A stretch of DNA of 56,619 nucleotides from Tannerella sp. oral taxon 808 (GCA_002890585.1 MIQB01000004.1:1-56619); one strand, 5' to 3'. Positions 26,485 to 34,810 are shown, numbered from the stretch's first letter. Translations and numbers: made by a program. The notes: generated by a model from the letters alone, not told the origin.

Positions 26485-26815
26485 AGCGCACGCCATGCGC
26501 ACCCGAAATGACCCCCATTTTGCTTGGCGCACATCATGCGCACTCGAAATGACCCCCGTTTTCCCCCGCGCACGTCATGCGCAACAAAAACTTGCCTCGT
26601 TTTGTTCCAGCATATCATGCGTGACAAAAACTTGCCTCGTTTTACTCCAGCACGCCATGCGCGACAAAAACTTGCCCCGTTTTGCTCCAGCACGCCATGC
26701 GCGACAAAAACTTGCCTCGTTTTGCTCCAGCACGCCATGCGCGACAAAAACTTGCCCCGTTTTACTCCAGCACGCCATGCGCGCCCCGAAATGGCCCCCA
26801 TTTTCCCCCTGACAT
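26485..26815. repeat. Tandem array F: about eight or nine 40/41-bp units between convergent genes
   Basis: CATGCG-type anchors at 26494, 26535, 26576, 26616, 26656, 26696, 26736 and 26776, spaced 41 then 40 bp. Central units read GCGACAAAAACTTGCC then CGTTTTGCTCCAGCACGCC; edge units carry CCGAAATGACCCCC instead. It is the reverse complement of the array G family at 55270. Flanking genes point toward it. Confidence 0.95.
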
Positions 26816-26886
26816 GCCGAGCCAAACCCGAAATGATCCTCTTTTTTGTCTTGGCACAAGAAAATGAGGATCATCCGTGGTCTTTA

Positions 26887-27468
26887 TTATTCGTCCTCCC
26901 GCATCACCACACCATTTCTCAGGACATACCGCACGCCACTCTCCGGACACGTAGCGCACCCGTCGCCGCCGAAGCGAAGGCGATGGCCATACTCGCTCAC
27001 CCATCCGATCTGCCGCGCCGGATTACCCACCACTAAGGCATACGGCGGCACATCGCGCGTCACCACCGTGCCCGCCCCGATCATGGCGTATGCCCCGATG
27101 GTATGTCCGCACACGATCGTCGCATTCGCCCCGATCGACGCCCCCCGCTCCACACGCGTCGGCCGGAACTCATCCTTACGCGGCACGGCGCTGCGCGGGT
27201 TAATCACGTTCGTAAACACACAACTCGGCCCGAGGAAGACATCATCCTCACACGTCACGCCCGTATAGACAGACACGTTGTTCTGCACCTTCACGCCATT
27301 ACCTAAAACCACGCCCGGCGACACGACCACATTCTGCCCGATCGAGCAACGCTCGCCAATGACACACCCCGACATGAGGTGCGAAAAATGCCACACCACT
27401 GTGCCGCGCCCAATGCGGCATCCGGCATCGATCACAGCCGTCTCGTGGGCCTGATAATCCGTATTCAT
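26887..27468 (-). CDS. Hexapeptide N-acetyltransferase, WbpD/WlbB-like
   Basis: 193 residues of left-handed beta-helix hexapeptide repeats (IGRGTVVWHFSHLMSGCVIG, IGQNVVVSPGVVLGNGVKVQ, VNPRSAVPRKDEFRPTRVERG). The family acetylates the 3-amino group of UDP-2-acetamido-3-amino-2,3-dideoxyglucuronate in synthesis of diacetamido-sugar glycans. The pattern and 190-residue length fit WbpD/WlbB; a related sugar acetyltransferase is possible. No other glycan genes are adjacent, so its pathway partners lie elsewhere. The C-terminus holds a CATC motif absent from the core repeats. Confidence 0.85.
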   Translation of the reverse strand: MNTDYQAHETAVIDAGCRIGRGTVVWHFSHLMSGCVIGERCSIGQNVVVSPGVVLGNGVKVQNNVSVYTGVTCEDDVFLGPSCVFTNVINPRSAVPRKDEFRPTRVERGASIGANATIVCGHTIGAYAMIGAGTVVTRDVPPYALVVGNPARQIGWVSEYGHRLRFGGDGCATCPESGVRYVLRNGVVMREDE

Positions 27469-27570
27469 ACTTTGAAGAACTAAAATCGAAAAACTAAAAA
27501 TGGAGGGGAGAATCTGCGTGTATCCGGGGCAACGCTTGGCCGGCGTCCCTGACGCCTTGATCTTCTTTTG

Positions 27571-27604
27571 CTTCCTTTTCTTCCATCAAGGGAAGAAAAG
27601 GAAG
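27571..27604. terminator. Perfect 14-bp inverted repeat in the gap between two minus-strand genes
   Basis: Arms CTTCCTTTTCTTCC (27571-27584) and GGAAGAAAAGGAAG (27591-27604) with a 6-nt loop. It lies downstream of the RsmI-like gene; a second small hairpin (GGGGCAAAGCCCC) follows. Probably ends RsmI-like transcription. Confidence 0.6.
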
Positions 27605-27671
27605 TGGGGGCAAGGGGCAAAGCCCCGGGGAATAAGGGACGGCCCGTAACCAGCATACCGAAAAAACGCCC

Positions 27672-28376
27672 TCACTTATACATCGCAAAAATCGTCGGCC
27701 GGTGGCTCAGGTCAGGGACGTTTCGCGCCCACTCCTTCACCGGCCGCGTGCGGACAAACTCGTCGGCGCACGTCAGGTTCGCCGCCACGCAGAGCCGCGT
27801 CGAGGGGCGGCAAGTGCGCACAAGCTCCTCTAAAAGTCGACCGTTGCGGTAGGGCGTTTCGATGAAGAGCTGCGTCTCGTCGTCGGCATAGATTCGCGTC
27901 TCAAGCTCCTTGATGCGGCGCGCGCGGCGGTCGGCCTCGATGGGCAGGTAGCCGTGGAAGGCGAACCGCTGCCCGTTGAACCCCGACGCCATAATGGCCA
28001 ACAAGATGGACGACGGCCCGACGAGGGGCACCACCCGCAGCCCTTTGCGTTGCGCCACGGCCACCACATCCGCCCCCGGATCGGCCACCGCCGGGCAACC
28101 CGCCTCCGAAAGCACGCCCACAGGCCACCCCTCCATGAGCGGCGACAGCATGGCGGCTACGGCCTCGGGCGGCGTGTGCTTATTGAGCTCGCTGAAGTGC
28201 AACGCGTCAATGTCGATCGCCGGATCAGCCCGCTTGAGGAAGCGGCGTGCCGTGCGCACATTCTCGACCACGAAATGCCGTATGCCACGCACCACCTCGC
28301 GGTTGTACTCGGGCAGTACCCGCTCGTGCGGCGTGTCGCCCACCGTGACGGGGATCAGGTAAAGTGCAGGTTCCAT
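27672..28376 (-). CDS. RsmI-like tetrapyrrole-methylase-fold SAM methyltransferase
   Basis: 234 residues from the Met at 28376 (MEPALYLIPVTVGDTPHERV). The fold motifs GVLSEAGCPAVADPGADVVA and VVPLVGPSSILLAIMASGFNGQRFAFHGYLP are those of RsmI, which 2'-O-methylates C1402 of 16S rRNA. This short Bacteroidota form differs at the N-terminus from canonical RsmI and may be a second paralogue with a different target, so rRNA methylation is inferred only. Upstream frame codons before 28376 are rejected as leader. Confidence 0.85.
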   Translation of the reverse strand: MEPALYLIPVTVGDTPHERVLPEYNREVVRGIRHFVVENVRTARRFLKRADPAIDIDALHFSELNKHTPPEAVAAMLSPLMEGWPVGVLSEAGCPAVADPGADVVAVAQRKGLRVVPLVGPSSILLAIMASGFNGQRFAFHGYLPIEADRRARRIKELETRIYADDETQLFIETPYRNGRLLEELVRTCRPSTRLCVAANLTCADEFVRTRPVKEWARNVPDLSHRPTIFAMYK

Positions 28377-28506
28377 CGGGTAGTAAATAAGGGGGGATAA
28401 GAAGGAGTGAAAAATCGGGCGCAAAGAAAGGCCGCGAATCGTACACAGCGGTCGCAAGCAAAACACACATGTGTTTGGGTTCGCGCAAAATCAGAATCAA
28501 GCGGAC

Positions 28507-28554
28507 AAAAAAAACGTGGAGCCGGGGGCGTTTGTCGCCTTCCCGATCTCCACG
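28507..28554 (-). terminator. Rho-independent terminator of the ferredoxin gene
   Basis: On the minus strand: CGTGGAG...CTCCACG stem (28515-28521 and 28548-28554 on plus) with an inner GGCGACAAACGCC stem, followed by eight T. It lies 35 bp after the ferredoxin stop. Confidence 0.9.
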
Positions 28555-28589
28555 TGAATGATCGTCTGATGTGTCGCTATAGAGCGGAT

Positions 28590-28763
28590 TTATACCGCTG
28601 CCGGATGGATCGCTTCCGAAGGGCAGGCGGCAGCGCACGAACCGCAGTCGGTGCACTTCTCCGGGTCAATGTGGTAGATATCGCCTTCTGAAATCGCCTC
28701 TACAGGGCACTCGTCAATGCATGTTCCGCATGCAACACAATCTTCACTAATAACGTAAGCCAT
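28590..28763 (-). CDS. 2[4Fe-4S] ferredoxin
   Basis: 57 residues, too short for usual ORF cut-offs. Two canonical cluster motifs: CVACGTCIDECP (residues 9-20) and CTDCGSCAAACP (37-48). A low-potential electron carrier for pyruvate and other oxoacid oxidoreductases in anaerobes. Acts in the cytoplasm. Monocistronic: TATGTTTG promoter box at 28793-28800 and a strong terminator at 28507. Confidence 0.97.
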   Translation of the reverse strand: MAYVISEDCVACGTCIDECPVEAISEGDIYHIDPEKCTDCGSCAAACPSEAIHPAAV

Positions 28764-28792
28764 ATTCTTTTCTTTTTATCGTAAGACGGGGG

Positions 28793-28800
28793 CAAACATA
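28793..28800 (-). promoter_or_regulatory. -7 box (TATGTTTG) for ferredoxin
   Basis: TAnnTTTG on the minus strand, 29 bp upstream of the ferredoxin ATG. Confidence 0.65.
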
Positions 28801-28985
28801 GACGAATCCCCAATAGTAGGGATATGTGCGGCGGATTTTTTGGGAGCCAAGGGGCGTAAATCGGGGCGTTTGAAGCGATCAAATGCCGTCAGAAGTGGCT
28901 CTATGCCTCGGTTCTTATGGGTTTTTCAACTCCTATGGGTAAGGGATGCGATTTTATCCCCATTCTCCCCACTGCTACCCGCTAT

Positions 28986-29663
28986 TCAGAGCCTTTTCCG
29001 CGGCGTGGTAGCCACAAACTCCTTCAGGTAGAAAGGCTCGAAGTATGCCGTATCCACAAAGCGCCCTTCGGCATAGGCGCGCTCAGCGATGGGCACCATT
29101 TCGGTGGCCACGGGGCGAATGCGATCGAGGAAAATGGCGCGCGGCGAACGGATCACGTCGCGGCACTTCTCCGCACCGTCGCCGCAGAAGCAGATGTCGG
29201 TGCCGGCCAGCTCCGCGGCGTAACTCTCAGGGGTGATGATCTCGGCACGCGTCTCGCGGAGCGTCTGTAGGCGTGCGTCGAAGAGCGTAGCGTAGACCTC
29301 CATGCGTCGGGCGTCGATCAGGGCGCAATAGAGGCAGTCCGTGCGGCCGAGCTCCCGCAGCGCCGCAGCCGCGATCACCTCCGGCGTAGGTACGGCGATG
29401 AGCGGCACGCCCCAACCGACGCACAGCCCCTTGGCCAACGAAACGCCAATGCGCAGCCCCGTGTACGACCCCGGCCCGGCGCTCACAGCCACAGCATCAG
29501 GCGGTGTGCCTCCGGTGTGCTCCAGCGCCTCGCGCGCCAAAACCCCAGCATGGGCCGAGTGGCTCATCGGCTCCGTAATCGTTCGCGTATACCTCACCTC
29601 GCCATCCGCTGACCAAGCCGCGGAGCAGAGCGTGCCCGATGTTTCAATGTGCAACAGGTTCAT
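28986..29663 (-). CDS. tsaB: tRNA threonylcarbamoyladenosine (t6A37) protein TsaB
   Basis: 225 residues from MNLLHIETSGTLCSAAW (start 29663; an upstream Met at 29699 is less likely). Conserved motifs: LLHIETSG, SAGPGSYTGLRIGVSLAKGL, and IDARRMEVYATLFD. TsaB is the non-catalytic partner that holds TsaD and TsaE together in synthesis of t6A at position 37 of ANN-decoding tRNAs. A TATTTTTG promoter box is at 29707-29714. Divergent from yicC. Confidence 0.95.
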   Translation of the reverse strand: MNLLHIETSGTLCSAAWSADGEVRYTRTITEPMSHSAHAGVLAREALEHTGGTPPDAVAVSAGPGSYTGLRIGVSLAKGLCVGWGVPLIAVPTPEVIAAAALRELGRTDCLYCALIDARRMEVYATLFDARLQTLRETRAEIITPESYAAELAGTDICFCGDGAEKCRDVIRSPRAIFLDRIRPVATEMVPIAERAYAEGRFVDTAYFEPFYLKEFVATTPRKRL

Positions 29664-29706
29664 GTCTTCTATTCTTTCTCGTGTTACGGTTATTTTCAAG
29701 AGGCGG

Positions 29707-29714
29707 CAAAAATA
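29707..29714 (-). promoter_or_regulatory. -7 box (TATTTTTG) for tsaB
   Basis: TAnnTTTG on the minus strand, 43 bp upstream of the chosen tsaB start. It supports the shorter start, since the longer one would begin only 7 bp away. Confidence 0.6.
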
Positions 29715-29735
29715 GAGGCGTTGATGAATGAGGTC

Positions 29736-29743
29736 TACCTTTG
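29736..29743 (+). promoter_or_regulatory. -7 box (TACCTTTG) for yicC-gmk-nadD
   Basis: TAnnTTTG about 104 bp upstream of the yicC start; it would give a leader of about 100 nt. Confidence 0.55.
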
Positions 29744-29847
29744 TCGCGGGCGAAACAGCATGCCGAGTCCGCTATCTGCTTACCATTTCCTCTAATTACT
29801 TCTGATCGTAACTACCCGGCCACAGGCCGATAACTACCTACTATTAT

Positions 29848-30720
29848 ATGATTCAATCAATGACCGGCTTCGGGAAAGTCACCGCCGAACTGCCGGGCAA
29901 GAAGGTGACCATAGAAATCAAATCGCTCAACAGTAAACAGCTTGACCTCTCCGTGCGCGTCCCCGCTGCCTATCGCGATCGCGAGATGGCGCTCCGCAAC
30001 GAGCTGCTCCAACGGTTGGAACGCGGCAAGGTGGACTTGAATATCAACGTGGAATACATCGGGCGAGACACTTCAGCTCGCATCAACGCAACCGCCGTGA
30101 CGGGATACTGCGAGCAGATCCGCGAACTGGCCGGGCGCCTCGGCATCCCCGAACCCACGGACTGGTTTGGCATCCTGCTGCGCCTGCCCGAAACGGTGCG
30201 CAGCGAAGTCAGCGAGGTGAACGAAGCAGAGTGGCAGGCCGTACACGACGCCGTCAGCGAGGCCATCAACCAACTCATCGACTTCCGCACGCAGGAGGGC
30301 GCCATGCTGCGCCGCGTCTTCGAACAGAAGATCGCCGCCATCAGCGACCTGCTCCGTGAGGTAGATCCCTACGAACAGGAACGCGTGGAGAAGATCCGCA
30401 GCCGACTGACGGAGAACCTGAAAAAGATCAGCGAGGTGGAGTACGATCGCAACCGCTTGGAGCAGGAGCTGATTTATTACCTCGAAAAGCTCGACATCAA
30501 CGAGGAGAAGGATCGCCTCGCCAACCACCTCGCTTACTTCCTCCACACGCTCGAGAATGGGAAGGGGCAGGGCAAGAAGCTCGGCTTCATCGCGCAGGAG
30601 ATGGGGCGAGAGATCAATACGCTCGGCTCGAAAAGCAACCACGCGGAGATGCAGCTCATCGTGGTGCGCATGAAGGACGTACTGGAGCAGATCAAGGAGC
30701 AGGTCTTAAACGTGCTGTGA
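29848..30720 (+). CDS. yicC: YicC family endoribonuclease
   Basis: 290 residues. N-terminal MIQSMTGFGK signature and C-terminal DUF1732 region (GREINTLGSKSNHAEMQLIVVRMKDVLEQ) fit YicC, which acts as an endoribonuclease in small-RNA turnover in E. coli. First gene of a yicC-gmk-nadD operon common in Bacteroidota: its stop overlaps the gmk ATG (TGATG). Confidence 0.95.
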   Translation: MIQSMTGFGKVTAELPGKKVTIEIKSLNSKQLDLSVRVPAAYRDREMALRNELLQRLERGKVDLNINVEYIGRDTSARINATAVTGYCEQIRELAGRLGIPEPTDWFGILLRLPETVRSEVSEVNEAEWQAVHDAVSEAINQLIDFRTQEGAMLRRVFEQKIAAISDLLREVDPYEQERVEKIRSRLTENLKKISEVEYDRNRLEQELIYYLEKLDINEEKDRLANHLAYFLHTLENGKGQGKKLGFIAQEMGREINTLGSKSNHAEMQLIVVRMKDVLEQIKEQVLNVL

Positions 30721-31289
30721 TGGAGCGGGGCAAACTGATCATCTTCTCTGCGCCGTCTGGGGCGGGCAAGTCGACGCTCATCAAGCACCTGTTGCAACAG
30801 GGCCTGCCGCTGCGCTTCTCCATCTCGGCCACCAGCCGGCCGCCGCGCGGCGAGGAGCAAGACGGACGGGAGTATTACTTCCTGTCGCCCGAGGAGTTTC
30901 GCCGACGCATTGCCGCGGGCGACTTTTTAGAGTACGAGGAGGTCTATCACGACCGGTTTTACGGCACACTGCGCTCCGAGGTGGAGCGCATCCGCCGGGG
31001 TGGCTGCTCGGTCGTCTTCGATGTCGACGTGGTGGGTGGCTGTAACATCCGCGAGCAATATGCCGGCGAGGCGCTGTCGATCTTCGTTCGGCCGCCGTCG
31101 GTGGAGGCGCTGCGCAGCCGATTGGTGCAGCGCGGAACGGATGCGCCGGAGGTGATCGAAGACAGGCTGCGCAAGGCGGAGTATGAATTGACGTTCGCGC
31201 CGCGCTTCGATGTGGTCATCCTCAACGACGACTTGGCCGTGGCGCAGCGGGAGGTGGTGCGCGTGGTGCGGGAGTTTATCGAGGGGTAA
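30720..31289 (+). CDS. gmk: Guanylate kinase
   Basis: 189 residues from the ATG at 30720 that overlaps the yicC stop. P-loop SAPSGAGKST (about 10-19), GMP-binding SATSRPPRGEEQDGREYYF, and the LID region RRGTDAPEVIEDRL-like segment (QRGTDAPEVIEDRLRKAEYE). Converts GMP and ATP to GDP and ADP. Usual length. Its stop is 3 bp before nadD. Confidence 0.97.
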   Translation: MERGKLIIFSAPSGAGKSTLIKHLLQQGLPLRFSISATSRPPRGEEQDGREYYFLSPEEFRRRIAAGDFLEYEEVYHDRFYGTLRSEVERIRRGGCSVVFDVDVVGGCNIREQYAGEALSIFVRPPSVEALRSRLVQRGTDAPEVIEDRLRKAEYELTFAPRFDVVILNDDLAVAQREVVRVVREFIEG

Positions 31290-31292
31290 CGT

Positions 31293-31886
31293 ATGACACG
31301 CGTCGGCATCTTTTCCGGGTCGTTCAATCCGATTCATGTGGGGCATTTGATGCTCGCGAACTGGATGTGTGAGTATGGCGGGGTGGATGAGCTGTGGTTT
31401 GTCGTCACGCCGCGGAACCCGCTCAAGGCGCAGTCGGTGTTGCTCGATGATGCGTTTCGGTTGGCGCTAACGCGGGCGGCGACGGCGGATTATCCGCGGT
31501 TTCGGGTCAGCGATGTGGAGTTTGGATTGCCACGGCCGTCGTATACGATACGGACGTTGCGAACGCTGCGTGAGGCGCACCCTGATTGCCGCTTCTCACT
31601 CATTATCGGCGCCGATAGCTGGGCGGACATGGGGCGATGGCGCGATGCGGAGGCGCTCCGGCGTGAGTTTCCGCTCGTCGTCTACCCACGCCGTGGTTAT
31701 CCGATCGTGATTGCGGGGGATGGGACGGCGGATGTGCGGGCGGTGGAGGCGCCGATGGTGGAGGTGTCGTCTACGTTTATACGCCGCGCGATCCGCGAGG
31801 GGCGCGATGTGCGATTCTTCTTGCCGGAGGTGGTGAGGCTACAGTTGCCGGAGCTGAGGCGGCGGTTGGAGGGGATGGATGAGTAG
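31293..31886 (+). CDS. nadD: Nicotinate-nucleotide adenylyltransferase
   Basis: 197 residues. The nucleotidyltransferase signature GSFNPIHVGHL (about 9-19) and the C-terminal SSTFIRRAI motif identify NadD, which makes deamido-NAD from nicotinate mononucleotide and ATP. Translationally close to gmk (3-bp gap) and convergent with the HicB-like gene. Coding sequence is richer in G at third positions than the adjacent yicC, without other signs of transfer. Confidence 0.95.
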   Translation: MTRVGIFSGSFNPIHVGHLMLANWMCEYGGVDELWFVVTPRNPLKAQSVLLDDAFRLALTRAATADYPRFRVSDVEFGLPRPSYTIRTLRTLREAHPDCRFSLIIGADSWADMGRWRDAEALRREFPLVVYPRRGYPIVIAGDGTADVRAVEAPMVEVSSTFIRRAIREGRDVRFFLPEVVRLQLPELRRRLEGMDE

Positions 31887-31906
31887 GGATCGCTGAGGGG
31901 AAGTGG

Positions 31907-32185
31907 TTATGAGGCGACCATTTCGGCTTGCATCTTGAAGCCTTCGGGCACGGGGGTGTCGTCATCGAAGCGGAATTCAAACTCTAATTCGGGGAACACC
32001 TTGCCCTCATCGTGAAAGAGTTCCTTCATCTCTTCCTGAGCGATGTAGAGATCGTCGATGGCTTCTTGCACCGTATCGCCATAGCCGGAGAGGCCGAAGC
32101 CGGGCATATCGTCTAACATATAGCAGGCGAAAAAGTCTTCGTCGCCTGGCTGCTTTTCTACTTGTATTGTCACTTTCTGTGCCAT
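31907..32185 (-). CDS. Orphan HicB-like protein
   Basis: 92 residues from MAQKVTIQVEKQ at 32185. The sequence VEKQPGDEDFFACYMLDDMPGFGLSGYGDTVQEAIDDLYIAQEEM follows the HicB plan of a beta strand, P-G-F/GYGDT turn and an amphipathic helix (partial RNase H fold). HicB normally neutralises the HicA mRNA interferase, but no HicA-like ORF is adjacent and no DNA-binding C-terminal domain is seen. Probably a stand-alone member of the fold; the role is unknown. Confidence 0.75.
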   Translation of the reverse strand: MAQKVTIQVEKQPGDEDFFACYMLDDMPGFGLSGYGDTVQEAIDDLYIAQEEMKELFHDEGKVFPELEFEFRFDDDTPVPEGFKMQAEMVAS

Positions 32186-32246
32186 AATTCCCAATCGTTA
32201 TCTATAGGGACGTTTAATCGTCAATGATTAGCCGAGGACGTGAAGA

Positions 32247-32265
32247 GGGCGTATGCGATACGCCC
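32247..32265. repeat. REP-like hairpin, copy 2 (GGGCGTAT-GCG-ATACGCCC)
   Basis: Perfect 8-bp arms followed by CTAC, in the gap between the LRR lipoprotein and HicB-like genes. Relatives at 6733 and 37888. Confidence 0.65.
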
Positions 32266-32301
32266 CTACAGCGGCCGGACGCTTGAGATTCCCCCCCTCT
32301 C

Positions 32302-33240
32302 TTACCACTCTCCGCTACAGAAGTAGACTTCCCAATGCTTGTCGGTGGCGATGCCTTCGTTACCGGCGCGGGTGCGGCCGGGGGGCAGGGCGTCTTCGTT
32401 GAGGATGTAGATGTGGCTGGGCTCTTCGTCAACGGTGCGGTCGGGGAGGGAGCGGTAGAGGTCTTCGGTGGCGGCGTAGCTGAAGTCGTTTTCGCAGCAG
32501 TAGACGGTCTGGAGGGAGTTGCAGCCGGCGAAGTCGAGGGCGGTGAGGTAGTTCTTGCCGCAGCTGATCTCGGTGAGCCAGGCGCAGCCGCGGAGGTGGA
32601 GCTCGGCGATCTTGTTGCGGTAGCAGTAGAGGGTGCTGAGCTTGCGGCACATGGTGACGTCGAGGCGGGTGAGGCTGTTGTTGAGGCAGGCGATGAGGAC
32701 GAGGGCGGGGCAACGGGAGACGTCGAGCTCGGTCAGGAGGTTGTCGTTGCAGTTGAGGCGTGAGAGCTTGGGGCAGCGGGAGAGGTCGAGGCGGGCGAGG
32801 CGGTTGGAGTAGCACTCGAGGACGAGCAGCTGCGAGCAGCCGCCGATGTTGAGGTCGGTCATGGCGTTGTCGTGGCACTCGAGGTTGCGGAGCAGGGTGT
32901 CGCCGCTACAGTCGAGGGCGGTGACGCCGCCGCCGTTGCTGCTGCAGTTGAAGATGGTGATGCGCCCGTGGATGGTCATCTCTTCGCCGTCGGCGATGAA
33001 GAAGCGCGCGGGGGTGCGGTCGGTGCCGATGGTGAGGGTGGTGTCGAGGTGGCCGGAGCGGATGCGCACGGGGGTGGTGTCGGTTTCGCCGGCGAAGCTG
33101 AGGAAGATCTTGCGCCCGGGCTCGACGGTGAGGGTGATGTGGGGGGCGTGTTGCATGGGGTCGCGGTCGCAGGTGCAGGCGGTGAAGGCGGCGGCGGCCA
33201 GGAGGAGGGCAAGGAGAGGGAGGCGTGTTTTAGTCTTCAT
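32302..33240 (-). CDS. Lipoprotein with cysteine-type (InlJ-like) leucine-rich repeats
   Basis: 312 residues from MKTKTRLPLLALLLAAAAFTAC at 33240; the lipobox FTAC marks a lipoprotein. From about residue 105, about eight LRRs of ~21 residues follow the pattern L..L.C.nN.LT.LDvs.CP.L (for example LSRLNCNDNLLTELDVSRCPAL), resembling the internalin J LRR class where a Cys stacks inside. Likely surface-exposed protein-protein interaction module. No type IX or peptidoglycan-anchoring domain is visible. The repeats create stretches of high internal similarity. Confidence 0.87.
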   Translation of the reverse strand: MKTKTRLPLLALLLAAAAFTACTCDRDPMQHAPHITLTVEPGRKIFLSFAGETDTTPVRIRSGHLDTTLTIGTDRTPARFFIADGEEMTIHGRITIFNCSSNGGGVTALDCSGDTLLRNLECHDNAMTDLNIGGCSQLLVLECYSNRLARLDLSRCPKLSRLNCNDNLLTELDVSRCPALVLIACLNNSLTRLDVTMCRKLSTLYCYRNKIAELHLRGCAWLTEISCGKNYLTALDFAGCNSLQTVYCCENDFSYAATEDLYRSLPDRTVDEEPSHIYILNEDALPPGRTRAGNEGIATDKHWEVYFCSGEW

Positions 33241-33341
33241 GTGGTGTTTGCGTTTTAGAAGGGGGGGGGGTGCTTTTGTTGTCTCGGTGGAAGTGGGCGG
33301 GGCGGCGAGGGAAACGAAAAACGAAAAACGAAAAACGAAAA

Positions 33342-33376
33342 ATGCCGAGTACATGCTGGGGGCGTGTACCCGGCAT
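33342..33376. terminator. Hairpin after the first DUF6261-like gene, copy 3 of the repeated element
   Basis: An (AAAAACG)n run at about 33311-33341 leads into ATGCCG-GTAC (33342-33352, one mismatch) paired with GTACCCGGCAT (33365-33376). The same hairpin with its flanking TCATT-rich sequence occurs inverted after the paralogous gene at 46613. Confidence 0.7.
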
Positions 33377-33412
33377 AATCATTCATCATTAACAATTAAT
33401 CATTGGGGGGGA

Positions 33413-34390
33413 TCATCTTCCCTCCGGTTTCTTCGGCGGCTCGGAGGGGACGTGGATGTCGTCGCCACCGCCGCCGGGGTTGGGCTTTGGCTGCTCCTCG
33501 TCGGGCTTCTTGGGTGGCTCTTCGGGCACATGGATGTCGTCGCCACCGCCGGGCTTCTTCGGATCCTTCGGCTGCTTCGGGTCTTTGGGCTCCTTGGGCT
33601 GCTTGGGGTCTTTGGGGTCTTTGGGTTGCTTCGGCTCCTTTGGCTTGCGGGGGACGACGAGGTTGCGCTGCATGGTTTTGAAGTCTTCCGAGGTCGCATT
33701 CATGTGCTTGACGAGTTTCTCCAAGAGGGCCTTGTCGTCTTCTGTTGCGGCGGTGATGTAGGCCACTTGTATATACTGGCAGACGGCTTCGTAGGCGGCG
33801 TCGGTTTGCGAGCGGACCATGTTGGCTGGGAAGAGCTTCTCGTCCGTGTTTTCGATGCGGCGGCCGACGTGCAGTTTTTCGAACTCTTCGTTGAGCTTAA
33901 AGAGGGCGTCGAACTCGTCGTTAAGTCCCAGCGTGGCGACCTCGGCCGTGCGCTTGGTGAGGTCTTTTTTCATGCCTTCGAGGAGTCCGCTTTCCATTTC
34001 ATAAGCTCTCACTCTGATGTTTTCGTACGGGCTGAGCGTGTCGGAGAGGCGGATGGCGGCTTCGCGGATGTTGGCTTTACGCGAATGTCGCTGGGCGCGA
34101 ATGATGCCGAAGATGTTCGTCAGCTGTTCGTCGCGTTCCTCATCCTTGGCTTTGAGCTTGGCCGTCTCGGATGAGATGGCGGCTTCTCGGACGAGCATCG
34201 TTTCGTAATCGATGCCTTCGTTCCACGCTTCCGGCAGGCCGGGGGGGAACTTCAGCTTGGTTTTGTCCACGGCCGTAACCAGCTCATACTGTTTGCGATG
34301 GTACTGTGCGTGAAGGACGTTGTTCAATTTGGAGCTATTCACTTTCGTGAAAACTAATACGCGGGGGATGTTTAATTTGAATTCTTCCAT
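33413..34390 (-). CDS. DUF6261-like protein with a Lys/Pro repeat tail, paralogue 1
   Basis: 325 residues, no signal peptide. The first ~245 residues are predicted helical (VLHAQYHRKQYELVTAVDKTKL, LVREAAISSETAKLKAKDEERDEQL) and resemble the Bacteroidota DUF6261 family (tentative). The tail is low complexity: repeats of PKDPKQPKEPKDPKQPKDPK, then GGGDDIHVPEEPPKKP twice. The sister gene at 45615 shares the whole plan. Function unknown. Upstream lies array E; the downstream hairpin is conserved with the sister gene, so gene and terminator were probably duplicated together. Confidence 0.75.
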   Translation of the reverse strand: MEEFKLNIPRVLVFTKVNSSKLNNVLHAQYHRKQYELVTAVDKTKLKFPPGLPEAWNEGIDYETMLVREAAISSETAKLKAKDEERDEQLTNIFGIIRAQRHSRKANIREAAIRLSDTLSPYENIRVRAYEMESGLLEGMKKDLTKRTAEVATLGLNDEFDALFKLNEEFEKLHVGRRIENTDEKLFPANMVRSQTDAAYEAVCQYIQVAYITAATEDDKALLEKLVKHMNATSEDFKTMQRNLVVPRKPKEPKQPKDPKDPKQPKEPKDPKQPKDPKKPGGGDDIHVPEEPPKKPDEEQPKPNPGGGGDDIHVPSEPPKKPEGR

Positions 34391-34509
34391 AAGGTTCTTG
34401 TTTTTATAATTGATAATCTACTTCGTTAAAAGACACGGCGAAACTACACGTTTTTTGCAATCCTGAAGAGCTAAGATTTTGCTTCTTCACATTCTTCCGT
34501 GGCCTATTT

Positions 34510-34765
34510 CCTGAGGCAATGAGCCGAAAAAGTTTTTTCCATGCGAAAGCTTCAGGAAATGGGCCCAAAAAGTTTTTTTCGCGCGAAAGCCTCAGGAAAT
34601 CGGCTCAAAAAGTTTTTTTCGCGCAAAAGCTTCAGGAAATCGGCCCAAAAAGTTTTTTTCGCGCGAAAGCCTCAGGAAATCGGCCCAAAAAGTTTTTTTC
34701 GCGCGAAAGCCTCAGGAAATGGGCTCAAAAAGTTTTTATCGCGCGAAAGCCTCAGGAAATCCCCC
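34510..34765. repeat. Tandem array E: six to seven 40-bp units between divergent genes
   Basis: AAAAAGTT recurs at 34527, 34567, 34607, 34647, 34687 and 34727, exactly 40 bp apart. The unit is GAAAGCCTCAGGAAATCGGC then CCAAAAAGTTTTTTTCGCGC. Same family and orientation as array D. Promoter boxes lie outside the array on both sides. Confidence 0.95.
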
Positions 34766-34810
34766 CCTCCCCACCTGCTTGTTATTAGTTTTTAGATTTT
34801 CCCTTCAATC

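Noticed and set aside
26495..27036. Repeat-encoded peptides in arrays F and G (RHARQKLASFC-type repeats), and array C, D, E peptides
   Set aside because: Open in several frames and both strands because units lack stop codons; no start signals, and products would depend on copy number. Array D is the one case where a unit supplies a start codon.
28700..28882. 60-codon minus-strand frame overlapping the ferredoxin start
   Set aside because: Out of frame with the ferredoxin, whose two cysteine motifs define the real gene.
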